The position numbers were made by a program, and so were the translations under genes. 64,000 nt of DNA from an uncultured Coriobacteriaceae bacterium (lineage in GTDB: Bacteria > Actinomycetota > Coriobacteriia > Coriobacteriales > Coriobacteriaceae). The notes under the pieces were generated by a model, which worked only from the letters and a program-made list of their open reading frames with translations, was not told where the DNA came from and searched no databases. Below, one piece after another: positions 1-8,562 of this stretch. Location of the stretch: assembly GCA_944320725.1 (NCBI GenBank), contig CALUIM010000012.1, positions 1-64,000 of the forward strand, read 5' to 3'. Positions within the stretch are counted from its first letter, which is position 1, and each line of letters starts with the position of its first letter.

Positions 1-2
1 AC

Positions 3-143
3 AGGGACGGGAGGCTCAAGCGCTTCGAGGAGCCCGGCGGCGGCCACCGCTACGAGACGATTGCCGGCAGGAGGCGGAGGCTGGGCGTGGCGCTGTAGGA
101 TGTGTACAAGAAAATGTCCGCATCCCCCGAGAACGTGAAATAA
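3..143 (+). pseudogene. C-terminal remnant of an unrecognised reading frame
   Basis: An open frame enters from the left edge and stops at TAG 96-98 after about 31 codons (ending RRRRLGVAL). The same frame then continues in phase for 14 more codons (DVYKKM...) to TAA at 141-143. Arginine is encoded by AGG five times, a codon rarely used by the neighbouring genes, which suggests acquired or decaying DNA. The fragment is too short to assign to a family. It may be the end of an intact gene whose last residues are non-coding, or a gene broken by the TAG. Confidence 0.25.
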
Positions 144-205
144 CGCGTATCGCAAGCCTCGAAGATGCGATAATAACGGCGTTTACGCAATCGAAGGAGC
201 GATGC

Positions 206-649
206 ATGAAAGCGCTGGTCATTAACGGTCCAAATATCAACATGCTTGGAATTCGAGAGCCGGGTATCTATGGTGAAGATTCGTATCAAGACCTTGTGAC
301 ACGCTGCAAGCAAGCCGGCGCGGAGCTTGGCTTCAATGAAATCGAATGTTTTCAATCGAACCATGAGGGCGCGATTATCGACAAGATCCAAGAGGCATAC
401 GGGGTCTTCGACGGCATCGTCATCAACCCTGCCGCCTATACGCATACCAGCGTGGGCATTCTCGACGCCCTGAAAGCCGTGAACATCCCTGCTGTCGAGG
501 TGCACATCTCGGCGGTTGAAGAGCGCGAAGAGTTTCGGCAGGTTTCCTACGCCCGCCTCGCCTGCTTCGCAACGATTACCGGTGAGGGTCTTGCTGGCTA
601 CCGCCATGCGCTCGAACTGCTTGCCGAGCACCTCGCGGCGACGCATTGA
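206..649 (+). CDS. aroQ: 3-dehydroquinate dehydratase, type II
   Basis: This 147-residue protein dehydrates 3-dehydroquinate to 3-dehydroshikimate in the cytosolic shikimate pathway. Type II features are visible: NGPNINMLGIREPGIYG (residues 8-24) with the catalytic loop Arg and Tyr, NPAAYTHTSVGILDAL, EVHIS, and REEFRQVSY. Length is normal for the dodecameric type II enzyme. The ATG follows AAGGAG at 193-198. It is transcribed alone on the plus strand and converges with recN, whose stop lies 11 bp beyond. It sits near aroK and an aroB-like gene, so shikimate genes are clustered here but not in one operon. Confidence 0.95.
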   Translation: MKALVINGPNINMLGIREPGIYGEDSYQDLVTRCKQAGAELGFNEIECFQSNHEGAIIDKIQEAYGVFDGIVINPAAYTHTSVGILDALKAVNIPAVEVHISAVEEREEFRQVSYARLACFATITGEGLAGYRHALELLAEHLAATH

Positions 650-659
650 TGGGGCGCCC

Positions 660-2291
660 TTAGAGCGTCCCCGCCTCTTCGAGCATCTGGCGCGCATGCG
701 CAAGGGACGCGTCGCTCGCATCACCGGAGAGCATACGTGCGATCTCGCTCACGCGCGCATCACCGCTCACCTGCTCAAGCCGTGTCACCGGGGTGTCGCT
801 GTCGTCCTTCTCGACGATGTAGTGTTCGTCGGCCACAACTGCCACTTGCGCTACATGCGTGACCACGATCACCTGATGCGTGCGCGCAAGATCTGCGAGC
901 ACCGCGGCGAGCGAGCGTGCGACCGCGCCGCCCACACCGGCATCGACCTCGTCGAATACGAGCGTATCGACACCATCCGCCTCACCAAGGACTACCTTGC
1001 AGGCAAGCATTACGCGCGAAAGCTCACCGCCCGAGGCAATTCGCTTAAGCGGACGCGGTGTGAGCCCGGGACCGCTGCGATACAGCAGCTCGCAGGCATC
1101 GGGCCCCGATTCCGACCAACGCTCCCGCGGCAGATGGCGAGCGTCCCATACCAGCTCGGCTCGGCCCATCTCAAGACGTGCCATCTGCTTGACCACCTCA
1201 CGGCAGAAACGCGGGCCCGCCTCACCACGACGCTTCCGCAGCATGCGTGCAGCTTCCAGCAGGCGCTCCTCACACGCAGCACGTGTGCGCTCCGCCGCAG
1301 CGATACGCGCGGCGCCGTCATCGACCAAGCTTAAAAGCTCGCCCGCTTCCTCACGACGGCGCACAACATCATCCATCGTGGGGCCAAATTGACGCAGCAA
1401 GCCCTTGAGCTGGCTCATGCGCTCATGCATGCGCTCGAGCTCGGCAGGGTCAAAATCAACTGAATCGCGGTACCGCCTCAAATCAGACGCCGCGTCTTCA
1501 AGCGTGATGGCGGCTCCGGCAAGCGTATCGGCGAATTCAGAGAGCTTCCCGTCGACGGCACCCATGCGCGCAAGATCGGCAATCGCGGCATTGAGCGGAT
1601 CGAGGGCACCGCCCTCACCCGAAAGCGCCTCCTGCGCTTCATGAGCCGTCTGAGCAAGTGCCTCGGCGTGTTCGGCGCGCGGCAGCAGCTCCTCAAGCTG
1701 CTCGAGCTCCCCTGGCTGCGGATCCACCTCGTCGATACGCTCAACCGCAAAGCGAGCCTCTTCGACGCGCGAGCCCTGCGCACGCGCCGCATCCCGCACA
1801 CGCTCGAGCTCACGCTCGGCCTGAGCGGTCTCTTGGAACGCCGCGCGGTATGCGGCAAGCGCCTGCGAGACAGCCTCGCCCGCCCACGCATCAACCATAG
1901 CCACATGCGAGCTCGCATCTAAAAGACGCTGATGCTCATGCTGGCCACATAGATCGACGTGCGGTGCCACCTGGGCGGCAAGCTCACCAACGCTGGCGAT
2001 CTTCCCATCGATACGCACCCTGCTGCGCCCACCAGCACCGAGCGTGCGCTCGACAACACAGCCCTCGACATCATGCGGTCCATCGAAGATCCTGCCTTCG
2101 ACACTCGCCGACGCCGCGCCCTCGCGCACCATCGAGGCATCGGCGCGCTCGCCCATGAGCAGCTTGAAGGCAGAGAGCAGCGCTGTCTTGCCCGCACCCG
2201 TCTCGCCTGTGAGGACCGTGAGGCGTGGCGAGGGAACCAGCGTCGCATCCTCGATCAAGGCAATGTTTGAAACATGAACCTCGTCAATCAT
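660..2291 (-). CDS. recN: DNA repair protein RecN
   Basis: RecN is an SMC-like ATPase that acts at double-strand breaks during recombinational repair. The 543-residue protein has an N-terminal Walker A GETGAGKT (29-36), a central coiled coil, an ABC signature SGGELSRVML and the Walker B/D-loop VFDEVDAGVGG near the C-terminus. The chosen start MIDEVHVSN overlaps the nadK stop by 8 bp (ATGATTGA), so the two are translationally coupled; an in-frame upstream start would add seven unconserved residues. It is the last gene of the mltG-to-recN minus-strand series. Confidence 0.95.
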   Translation of the reverse strand: MIDEVHVSNIALIEDATLVPSPRLTVLTGETGAGKTALLSAFKLLMGERADASMVREGAASASVEGRIFDGPHDVEGCVVERTLGAGGRSRVRIDGKIASVGELAAQVAPHVDLCGQHEHQRLLDASSHVAMVDAWAGEAVSQALAAYRAAFQETAQAERELERVRDAARAQGSRVEEARFAVERIDEVDPQPGELEQLEELLPRAEHAEALAQTAHEAQEALSGEGGALDPLNAAIADLARMGAVDGKLSEFADTLAGAAITLEDAASDLRRYRDSVDFDPAELERMHERMSQLKGLLRQFGPTMDDVVRRREEAGELLSLVDDGAARIAAAERTRAACEERLLEAARMLRKRRGEAGPRFCREVVKQMARLEMGRAELVWDARHLPRERWSESGPDACELLYRSGPGLTPRPLKRIASGGELSRVMLACKVVLGEADGVDTLVFDEVDAGVGGAVARSLAAVLADLARTHQVIVVTHVAQVAVVADEHYIVEKDDSDTPVTRLEQVSGDARVSEIARMLSGDASDASLAHARQMLEEAGTL

Positions 2292-3129
2292 GGCGCACCC
2301 CGTAAAACACACGAGAAACCGAGTTATAGAAGCTCTCCGGGCCGTAATCGAGCAACAGCACGTCGCCCTTGCCGCGACACACCGTCACGCGTTCAGGCGT
2401 TCCCGTTCCGGTGTAGAACTGCCCGTCGATCGCGATGGCCGGCACCGAGGGACGGTCGTCGGACATGCTGATCTCAACGATGTCGGACGGCGAGGTAAGA
2501 AACGCACGCGCCTGGATGGTATGCGGTGCAATGGGTACGCAAACCATGCCCGTATAATCAGGGCTCACAATGGGACCACCGGCAGAAAGCGCGTATCCCG
2601 TGGAGCCCGTAGCGGTGGAGACCACCACACCGTCGCCGCGCAACCGATCGATATGGTGACCGGAAACGGTGATGTCGAACTCGACCATATCGGAGAGCGG
2701 CCCACGAGTAAGTGCGAGATCGTTGAGCGCAAATGAGGTGCAGGACGCACCGTCATCCGTATGGACGGTGCACGACAGCGTGGCACGTCGGCTCACATGG
2801 AGCTCACCGGCGAGCGCATCGCTCACCACGCGAATGATATTCGTCTCATCGGGACGCGCTGCGGTAAGAAATCCCACGTGGCCGTAGGAAAGACCCAGAA
2901 TGGGGATCTCGCGATAGCCCACCAAGCGCGCCGCACGCAACAGCGTTCCGTCGCCACCGAGCGAAATCACCAGATCGCACGCATCGACCGGCGGCTGCTC
3001 CGCGATGCCGGAGCGCGTGTCGCGCGCGCACAGCACGTCGAAGCCCTGTCTCGTGAGCCACAGCTCGAGCGTAAGCGACCCCTCGACCGCCTCGGGCTTC
3101 GAATAGTTGGGAACCAGGTAGATCTTCAT
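2284..3129 (-). CDS. nadK: NAD kinase
   Basis: NadK phosphorylates NAD+ to NADP+ in the cytosol. The 281-residue protein has the diagnostic GGDGTLLRAARL motif with the catalytic Asp, the NDLALTRG segment and the glycine-rich STATGSTGYALSAGGP motif. The start MKIYLVPNYSK is preceded by GGAGCAGCT and overlaps the tlyA stop as ATGA. The tlyA-nadK-recN order is widely conserved in Gram-positive bacteria. Assignment is firm. Confidence 0.95.
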   Translation of the reverse strand: MKIYLVPNYSKPEAVEGSLTLELWLTRQGFDVLCARDTRSGIAEQPPVDACDLVISLGGDGTLLRAARLVGYREIPILGLSYGHVGFLTAARPDETNIIRVVSDALAGELHVSRRATLSCTVHTDDGASCTSFALNDLALTRGPLSDMVEFDITVSGHHIDRLRGDGVVVSTATGSTGYALSAGGPIVSPDYTGMVCVPIAPHTIQARAFLTSPSDIVEISMSDDRPSVPAIAIDGQFYTGTGTPERVTVCRGKGDVLLLDYGPESFYNSVSRVFYGVRHD

Positions 3130-3923
3130 AGCTGCTCCGCTTTCGCACATACCCGATCAACACGTGCCTGGGATGCTTCACCATCCCCGTCAAGCACCCG
3201 TTGGGCAAGCAAAAAGTACTCGATATTGCCCTTCGTACCCGTAATGGAAGAGACGCACACATCCTGCGGTATCAAGCCGTGATCTGCCACATGACGGACT
3301 ATATCGACCAGCACCGCACGCCGAACTGCCGGATCTTGTACGATGCCACCCTCCCCCACATCGCGGGCAGCCGCTTCGAACTGGGGCTTCACCAGCGTGA
3401 GGAAGGTTCCCGTATCGCTAAGCACCTCGAGCACGGCCGGCAGCACGTTGCGCACGCTCGTAAACGAGACATCGCACACGGCAAGATCGCAACACGAGCG
3501 ATAGCCCAGCTGTGGCAGATCGCAGGCATTTGTTCGTTCGAGAAGGGTCACGCGCTCGTCGCACCGAAGCGACCAATCGAATTGCGCCCGCCCCACATCG
3601 ACCGCGAGCACATGCTGCGCTCCGCGCTTGAGCAAGCAATCGGTAAAACCGCCCGTGGAGCAACCCACATCGAGACAGCGCAGCCCCGTAGGATCAACGC
3701 CGAACGCATCGAGCGCGCCTGCAAGCTTGAGCCCGCCGCGGCCCACATAGGGTTTATGGCCTTTGACATGCAAGGCGAGACCTTGGGCAACCTTCATGCC
3801 CGGCGAAGTTAAACGCTCGCCACCTGATGACACTAAGCCGGCCATCAAAATGCGCTGGGCATCTGCGCGGTCTGCACAGATGCCCTGCTGAACAAGTTCC
3901 TCATCGAGACGGACGCGCCTCAT
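3126..3923 (-). CDS. tlyA: TlyA family rRNA 2'-O-ribose methyltransferase
   Basis: The 265-residue protein has an N-terminal S4 RNA-binding domain (about residues 3-65, MRRVRLDEELVQQG onward) and an FtsJ/RrmJ-like SAM methyltransferase domain with CLDVGCSTGGFTDCLL as the SAM-binding loop. Homologues methylate ribose in 16S and/or 23S rRNA and are linked to capreomycin susceptibility; some were first described as hemolysins. Which rRNA is modified cannot be told from sequence. The start overlaps the xseB stop as ATGA. Confidence 0.9.
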   Translation of the reverse strand: MRRVRLDEELVQQGICADRADAQRILMAGLVSSGGERLTSPGMKVAQGLALHVKGHKPYVGRGGLKLAGALDAFGVDPTGLRCLDVGCSTGGFTDCLLKRGAQHVLAVDVGRAQFDWSLRCDERVTLLERTNACDLPQLGYRSCCDLAVCDVSFTSVRNVLPAVLEVLSDTGTFLTLVKPQFEAAARDVGEGGIVQDPAVRRAVLVDIVRHVADHGLIPQDVCVSSITGTKGNIEYFLLAQRVLDGDGEASQARVDRVCAKAEQL

Positions 3924-4174
3924 TGTGCCGACGCCGTCTCGTCGAGGTGCTCCTCGCCGCTGTCCTCGGATACCCCCTCGGCAAGCATCTCTGCCTCGGC
4001 GGGACTCATGTCGAAACTGTCCACCAGCTCGACCGCCTTCGAACCCAGCGAAATAGCCTCGTCAAACAGATCGAGGCTCCGCTCAAGCGAGGTGTCCTTT
4101 GAGCGAACAGTTGTGATGATCTCATCGAGACGCGCGGTGATGTCTTCGAACGAATGCGGAGCCGCCGTAGCCAT
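3920..4174 (-). CDS. xseB: exodeoxyribonuclease VII small subunit
   Basis: XseB is the small subunit that assembles in several copies on XseA to form exonuclease VII, a single-strand DNA exonuclease. The 84-residue protein fits the family helical core: HSFEDITARLDEII, then LERSLDLFDEAISLG. It is followed by a longer acidic tail than usual (EGVSEDSGEEHLDETASAQ). The ATG overlaps the nusB stop by one base (TAATG). The large-subunit gene xseA, normally just upstream, is absent: nusB occupies that place. Confidence 0.8.
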   Translation of the reverse strand: MATAAPHSFEDITARLDEIITTVRSKDTSLERSLDLFDEAISLGSKAVELVDSFDMSPAEAEMLAEGVSEDSGEEHLDETASAQ

Positions 4175-4653
4175 TACTGCACACCTGCTTCGTCCGTGGA
4201 CTCCACGGTATCGGCAGCCTCATCATTGGGTACGGGCAGCTCGGACATGCGCGCAAGCCGACCAAGAACGCCGTTCACAAAGCTCGCCGACTCATCGGTG
4301 CCATAGGCCTTGGCGATCTCGACCGCCTCGTTGATCACAACCGCATCTTCGATAGGTTCATCTGCCAGGCGCAGCTCATAGACCGCGATGCGCAGCAGCG
4401 CGCGATCAGCGCCGGGCAACCGATCAAGATCCCAATTGCGCAGCACCGCACGCAGCGCCGCATCAATGCGACCAAGATACTGATAGCAGCCACGCGCAAG
4501 CGTTACTGCATAGTCATCGAGCGGACCTTTTGAGACGAGGTAATCGCCATCGAGCACATCATCAAGCGGACAATCGAGCGCCTCTGCCTGAAACAAGAGC
4601 TGAAGCGCCTGACTGCGAGCAAGGGTGCGCCCGCGTTCAACTTTTAGACTCAC
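4174..4653 (-). CDS. nusB: transcription antitermination factor NusB
   Basis: NusB binds boxA RNA with ribosomal protein S10 and promotes antitermination on rRNA operons. The 159-residue all-helical protein shows ARSQALQLLFQAE at the N-terminus and the conserved C-terminal block IAVYELRLADEPIEDAVVINEAVEIAKAYGTDES followed by FVNGVLGRLAR (residues about 92-140). A short acidic tail follows. It lies between asp23 and xseB in the efp-asp23-nusB arrangement common in Firmicutes and Actinobacteria. Confidence 0.93.
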   Translation of the reverse strand: MSLKVERGRTLARSQALQLLFQAEALDCPLDDVLDGDYLVSKGPLDDYAVTLARGCYQYLGRIDAALRAVLRNWDLDRLPGADRALLRIAVYELRLADEPIEDAVVINEAVEIAKAYGTDESASFVNGVLGRLARMSELPVPNDEAADTVESTDEAGVQ

Positions 4654-4656
4654 GCG

Positions 4657-5016
4657 CTACTCCTTGGGAAACACCAAGCCGTCGATGCACACATCGACGC
4701 GCTCGATCTCCACACCCACCTGGGCATCAATGACACCCAGCACCGCCTGGCGCACTGCCTCGGCAAGCTTCTTGAAGGGATAGCCGAAGAAGACAACGAG
4801 ATGCACGGTGATGGCAAGCTTGTCGTCGATGACCTCGGCCTCGACCGACGGCGCAGCAGCCGTGGTGCGAGCGGAGAACATCGAGACGAGATTGGTAGCC
4901 AGATCCTTGACGCCCACCGATGCCACGCCCTCGACCTCTTCGACCGCGCGCGAAACAACGGCGGCCAAGACCTCGGGAGCGATGCCGATGCCGGCGATGG
5001 TGATCTCCTGTGACAT
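4657..5016 (-). CDS. Asp23/Gls24 (YloU/YqhY-type) envelope stress protein
   Basis: This 119-residue protein belongs to the Asp23 family (DUF322), small cytosolic proteins tied to cell-envelope stress and lipid homeostasis. The family core is seen as IAPEVLAAVVSRAVEEVEGV, then AITVHLVVFFGYPFKKLAEAV. The start MSQEITIAG is chosen because AGGAAACCC precedes it; the frame stays open further upstream without homology. Its position between efp and nusB matches YqhY of Bacillus. A second family member is at 53,245-53,598, beside a FakA-like gene. Confidence 0.85.
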   Translation of the reverse strand: MSQEITIAGIGIAPEVLAAVVSRAVEEVEGVASVGVKDLATNLVSMFSARTTAAAPSVEAEVIDDKLAITVHLVVFFGYPFKKLAEAVRQAVLGVIDAQVGVEIERVDVCIDGLVFPKE

Positions 5017-5056
5017 GGGTTTCCTCATTCCCTCGCTGATGGATGGCCCCAGTTTA

Positions 5057-5623
5057 CTACGAGACGCGGCTGACGAACTTGCCGTCACGCGTGTCAACCT
5101 TGATGCGCTCACCCTGGTTGAGATACATGGGCACCTGGATGGTAGCACCGGTCTCAATGGTGGCGGGCTTGGTGGAACCCTGGACGGTATCGCCCTTGAA
5201 GCCGGGGTCGGTCTGCGTGATCTCGACCTCGATGAACATCGGCGGGTTCACGCCCATGAGTTCGTCGTCGGCATAGAGCAGCTGGCAGATGTCGTTCTCC
5301 TTGAGCCACTTGGCGTTGTCGCCAATGAAGTCCTCAGGGACAGGTACCTGATCGTAGGTCTCCATGTTCATGAAGACGTAGTTGTCACCGTCGTTGTAGA
5401 GATACTGCATCTCGGTGGTGGTGAGCGTAACGCTCTCGAACTTAGTACCGGCGTTGCAGGTCTGCTCGACCACGCGACCGGTCTTGATGTCCTTGGTCTT
5501 ATAGCGGACGAAAGCGCCGCCCTTGCCGGGTTTCACATGCTGGAACTCGACAATGGTGCAAACCTTGTCCTTGATACGCAAACCGATGCCGTTCTTGAAA
5601 TCAGCGGTGGTGATGCTTGCCAT
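5057..5623 (-). CDS. efp: translation elongation factor P
   Basis: EF-P enters the ribosomal E site and relieves stalling at polyproline. The 188-residue protein has the KOW-like N-terminal domain and two OB domains, ending with the signature region around residues 150-185. The tip loop reads VKPGKGGAF, so the usually modified lysine is present, but the palindromic PGKGP loop known from actinobacteria with unmodified EF-P is not. No modification enzyme is in the window. A good minus-strand -10 (TATACT, 5680-5675) lies in the 119-bp gap before it. Confidence 0.95.
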   Translation of the reverse strand: MASITTADFKNGIGLRIKDKVCTIVEFQHVKPGKGGAFVRYKTKDIKTGRVVEQTCNAGTKFESVTLTTTEMQYLYNDGDNYVFMNMETYDQVPVPEDFIGDNAKWLKENDICQLLYADDELMGVNPPMFIEVEITQTDPGFKGDTVQGSTKPATIETGATIQVPMYLNQGERIKVDTRDGKFVSRVS

Positions 5624-5742
5624 GCCAAACCTTTCTATACCATGCGCCCAGCGCGATGACGTTCAATCTTTATCAGTATACTCTGCCGACAGCCTCAGCT
5701 GGGCGTCGAGCGAGAAAACCATAGCCAACGAGTCGAGGTGTA

Positions 5743-6873
5743 CTAGCAGTCGATGATCTGGAGCTCATGAGGCGACGTGGTGAAGGGCGCGAAACCATCG
5801 CGCGTGACAACACCGTAGTCCTCAAGGCGCACGCCACCAACACCAGGCAGATAGATGCCAGGCTCGACGGTGATGACCGCACCCTCCTCGACGATATTGC
5901 TCTTGCGACCAAAGTTGGGCAGCTCATGAATATCGATGCCCACGCCATGACCCAAGCCGTGACCGTAGTAGTCACCATAGCCGGCCTCCGAGATGAGCTT
6001 CACCGAGAGCATGTGGATATCGCGTCCGTCAACGCCGGCGTGAATTGCCTCGACGCACGTCTCGTGGGTGCGCTGCACGATATCGTAGATCTCACGTTGC
6101 TTCGCCGTGGGCTCGCCCACCACCACGGTACGCGTCATATCGGAGCGATAGTCGTGATAGCCCGCGCCGTAATCCATGAGGACGAAATCGCCGCGCTCGA
6201 CCACGCGATCGCTGGGAATGGCGTGCGGGTTGGCCGTATTGGGGCCAGAGGCCACAATCGTGCCGAACGCGAGCGAATCGGCACCGTGCTCGAACATGAA
6301 GCGCTCGAGTTCGAGCTTGAGCTCCTTCTCGGTACGACCCGGGCGAATCTCCCCCAGCATATGCTGGAACGCGGCATCGGTGATCGATTGCGCATGGCGC
6401 ATGAGGGCGAGCTCCTCGTCGTCTTTGATTGCGCGCATGAGACGAAGGTCGCCGTGCATCTGCGGAACCGTCACCGCAATCGAGAGATCCTCGAACGCAC
6501 GCAACATGCCGAAGTAAAACGAGAGCTCCATGGTGTCCTCGACAGCAACCACATGGCAGCGGTGCGCACGGGCAGCCTCACCCACCCAACGAGGGATATC
6601 GATGACGTCCATATCGAGCGTCCAAGGCGTATCGGTGGCGAGGTGCTCCTGAAAGCTATTGAAGTACCGCGAATCGGTGTGCAGCAGTGTCTCCTGTTGC
6701 GTGATGAATGCGGCATGCGGAAGCTCGCCGGTAAAATCGAAGACGCCCTCGGCACCGGTGAGCCAGCGCAGATTCGCCTCGTCGCGCACGACCACGGCAT
6801 CGTAGCCGCGCTCCTCCATAAGCGCGCGAACGCGGGCAATGCGACCACACGGACCAGCCACAGCTGCACTCAT
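5743..6873 (-). CDS. pepQ: M24 family Xaa-Pro aminopeptidase/dipeptidase
   Basis: A 376-residue metallopeptidase that removes residues next to proline. It has the N-terminal creatinase-like domain (residues 10-140) and a C-terminal pita-bread domain. Metal ligands are visible in LMDYGAGYHDYRSDMTRT (two Asp), HGLGHGVGIDIHE (His), ITVEPGIYL (Glu) and the final RLEDYGVV (Glu). The ATG is preceded by AAAGGATG. It lies directly upstream of efp, a pairing seen widely, although EF-P and a proline peptidase act in separate processes. Aminopeptidase versus dipeptidase activity is not resolved. Confidence 0.88.
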   Translation of the reverse strand: MSAAVAGPCGRIARVRALMEERGYDAVVVRDEANLRWLTGAEGVFDFTGELPHAAFITQQETLLHTDSRYFNSFQEHLATDTPWTLDMDVIDIPRWVGEAARAHRCHVVAVEDTMELSFYFGMLRAFEDLSIAVTVPQMHGDLRLMRAIKDDEELALMRHAQSITDAAFQHMLGEIRPGRTEKELKLELERFMFEHGADSLAFGTIVASGPNTANPHAIPSDRVVERGDFVLMDYGAGYHDYRSDMTRTVVVGEPTAKQREIYDIVQRTHETCVEAIHAGVDGRDIHMLSVKLISEAGYGDYYGHGLGHGVGIDIHELPNFGRKSNIVEEGAVITVEPGIYLPGVGGVRLEDYGVVTRDGFAPFTTSPHELQIIDC

Positions 6874-6923
6874 ATCAAATCATCCTTTCAATTGACGCTA
6901 TCTAGCACACGCAACTATACACC

Positions 6924-8027
6924 TTACGATGAAAGCAGGTCTGCGCGCGATGCGGTGTAGGCCTGCGCATGGCGTTCGAGCACATCGTCTTCCACCCCGG
7001 CAAGGCGAATGGTACCCGGTGTGCGCGGCAACGCAACGAGCAGGCGGTTTGAACGCAGCGCCTGCTGAGCGCGGAACGCCTCGATAAAGCGAGCCGGATC
7101 GAGCTCGAATGGCAGTTCGGGAATACCGAGGTCGTCGAGACGGTCGTCCTGCTCGAAAACATCATCGACCGAGAACTCGCACGCATCGACCGCAAGGCGC
7201 GCTTCAAAGCGCATGCCCTCTGCCAGAAGCTGCCATGCGGGAATCGCATCGCCCAGACACGCACGAAGCGCACCCGCCGTGATGTGACCATAGCTGAGCG
7301 CGTGGCGCGCTGAAGGGTTCGCCGCCATCATCACCGAGCGACGTGCCGTCTGAACCATGCAGAGCGCATCGGTAAGCGCAAGCTCATCGTGGCTGGCGAG
7401 CGCCTCAAGCTGGGTTCCCAACCGATCCCATGAGCGCTTGCTATCGGCCATTGCCGCTGCCACAACCTCGACAAGGCCCTCGCTTACGGCATCATCGGCC
7501 GCGTCGCGCACAAGGTCGAGATCGCACACCACAAGCGAAGGCTCGCAGCGCATCGAGACCATGCCCGAGGTGGCAACGGTTGCGAGGGGTTGCATGGACG
7601 TCGGGCAGAGCGCCATGGCGGCGAGCGTCACGGGAACGAGCGCGCAGGGGGTACCGCCCTGCCAAAGACGAGCCGCAAAGGCAGCCGCCGAGCAGGTGCG
7701 CATACCCCCTACCGCGCATACCAGGTCATCAGCGGTAATGTGGGCGCGTCCAATCGCATCGGTAAGGTGCGCGATATCCTCAAAGGTGGCCGGAGTCGCA
7801 AGAGCCTCCAGTGCACAGTGCTCGACGCTGAACCCCACGTCGATAAGACAGCGCTCAAGGTACTGCTCACGCTCTTCGCCGATACTGCCATCCGAGACCA
7901 TGAGCGCCCGAACGGGCTTGCCCACCGCGCGGCGCACCATGCTCTCAAACGAATCGAGGGCACCTGCCCCCACGCGAAAATCGACGTTTCTTCCAGCAAA
8001 GCTCAGCAGCTGACGCCGTACCGTCAT
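6924..8027 (-). CDS. degenerate 3-dehydroquinate synthase-like protein
   Basis: Position (ATGA overlap with aroK), length (367 aa) and overall pattern match AroB, the NAD-dependent 3-dehydroquinate synthase. However, key motifs are lost. The NAD-binding GGGVVGD is VGGMRTC (106-112). The substrate-binding TTLLSQVDSSVGGK segment is VTLAAMALCPTSMQP. The Lys of AEVIK is Ala in EGLVEVVAAA. The NLGHTFGH metal motif is SYGHITAGA, and the LHGEAV His is missing (AWQLLAEGM). The metal-ligand Glu of VEVV and one His remain. Either it is catalytically dead or altered, or the organism uses another route to dehydroquinate. Confidence 0.7.
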   Translation of the reverse strand: MTVRRQLLSFAGRNVDFRVGAGALDSFESMVRRAVGKPVRALMVSDGSIGEEREQYLERCLIDVGFSVEHCALEALATPATFEDIAHLTDAIGRAHITADDLVCAVGGMRTCSAAAFAARLWQGGTPCALVPVTLAAMALCPTSMQPLATVATSGMVSMRCEPSLVVCDLDLVRDAADDAVSEGLVEVVAAAMADSKRSWDRLGTQLEALASHDELALTDALCMVQTARRSVMMAANPSARHALSYGHITAGALRACLGDAIPAWQLLAEGMRFEARLAVDACEFSVDDVFEQDDRLDDLGIPELPFELDPARFIEAFRAQQALRSNRLLVALPRTPGTIRLAGVEDDVLERHAQAYTASRADLLSS

Positions 8028-8557
8028 AGCAAACCACGCTCCAATAGAACCTCGGCGCACCCATAGGAAACCTCTTCAAAGGTGCGCCCCCTGATATCGA
8101 TGGTGACATCGGCCGCCTGCTCGTACAGCGGTCGACGAGCGGCCAAAAGATCGCGCGCATGCTCGGGAGACTGGAAATCGGGGCGCGCGGCGAACGAACG
8201 AATCTGGCGGATGGAGTCCTCAAGATCACCGTCGAGATACACGCAGTACCCCATCTCATGCATGAGCTCGATGTTCTCAGGCGTCTCCACAATACCGCCG
8301 CCGCACGAGACCAGAAGGCTGCGCTCCGAGCGCAACCTTCTAAGCGCTCGCGTCTCAAGCTGGCGAAAACCAGCTTCACCACACGAGGCGAACAGCGCAC
8401 CTACGCTTTTACCACTAAGACGCTCTACCATGCGGTCGGTGTCGGTATAGCGGCGGTTGAAGAGCTTACCCAGATTACGCGCGAGCGTGGACTTTCCCGT
8501 CCCCAGAAACCCGATGAAAAAGATATGGTCGCATCCGCGCTTCTCGCATCCAGCCAT
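8024..8557 (-). CDS. aroK: shikimate kinase
   Basis: AroK phosphorylates shikimate at O3 using ATP. The 177-residue protein carries the P-loop GFLGTGKST (16-24), the shikimate-binding DTDRMVE Asp, ALRRLRSERSLLVSCGGGIV with the GGG motif, and the lid region RPLYEQAADVTID with its Arg. MAGCEKRG is taken as the start because GAGGAG precedes it at proper spacing; a longer frame has no ribosome site. It follows yqeG closely and overlaps the degenerate aroB-like gene. Confidence 0.92.
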   Translation of the reverse strand: MAGCEKRGCDHIFFIGFLGTGKSTLARNLGKLFNRRYTDTDRMVERLSGKSVGALFASCGEAGFRQLETRALRRLRSERSLLVSCGGGIVETPENIELMHEMGYCVYLDGDLEDSIRQIRSFAARPDFQSPEHARDLLAARRPLYEQAADVTIDIRGRTFEEVSYGCAEVLLERGLL

Positions 8558-8562
8558 CGCGG

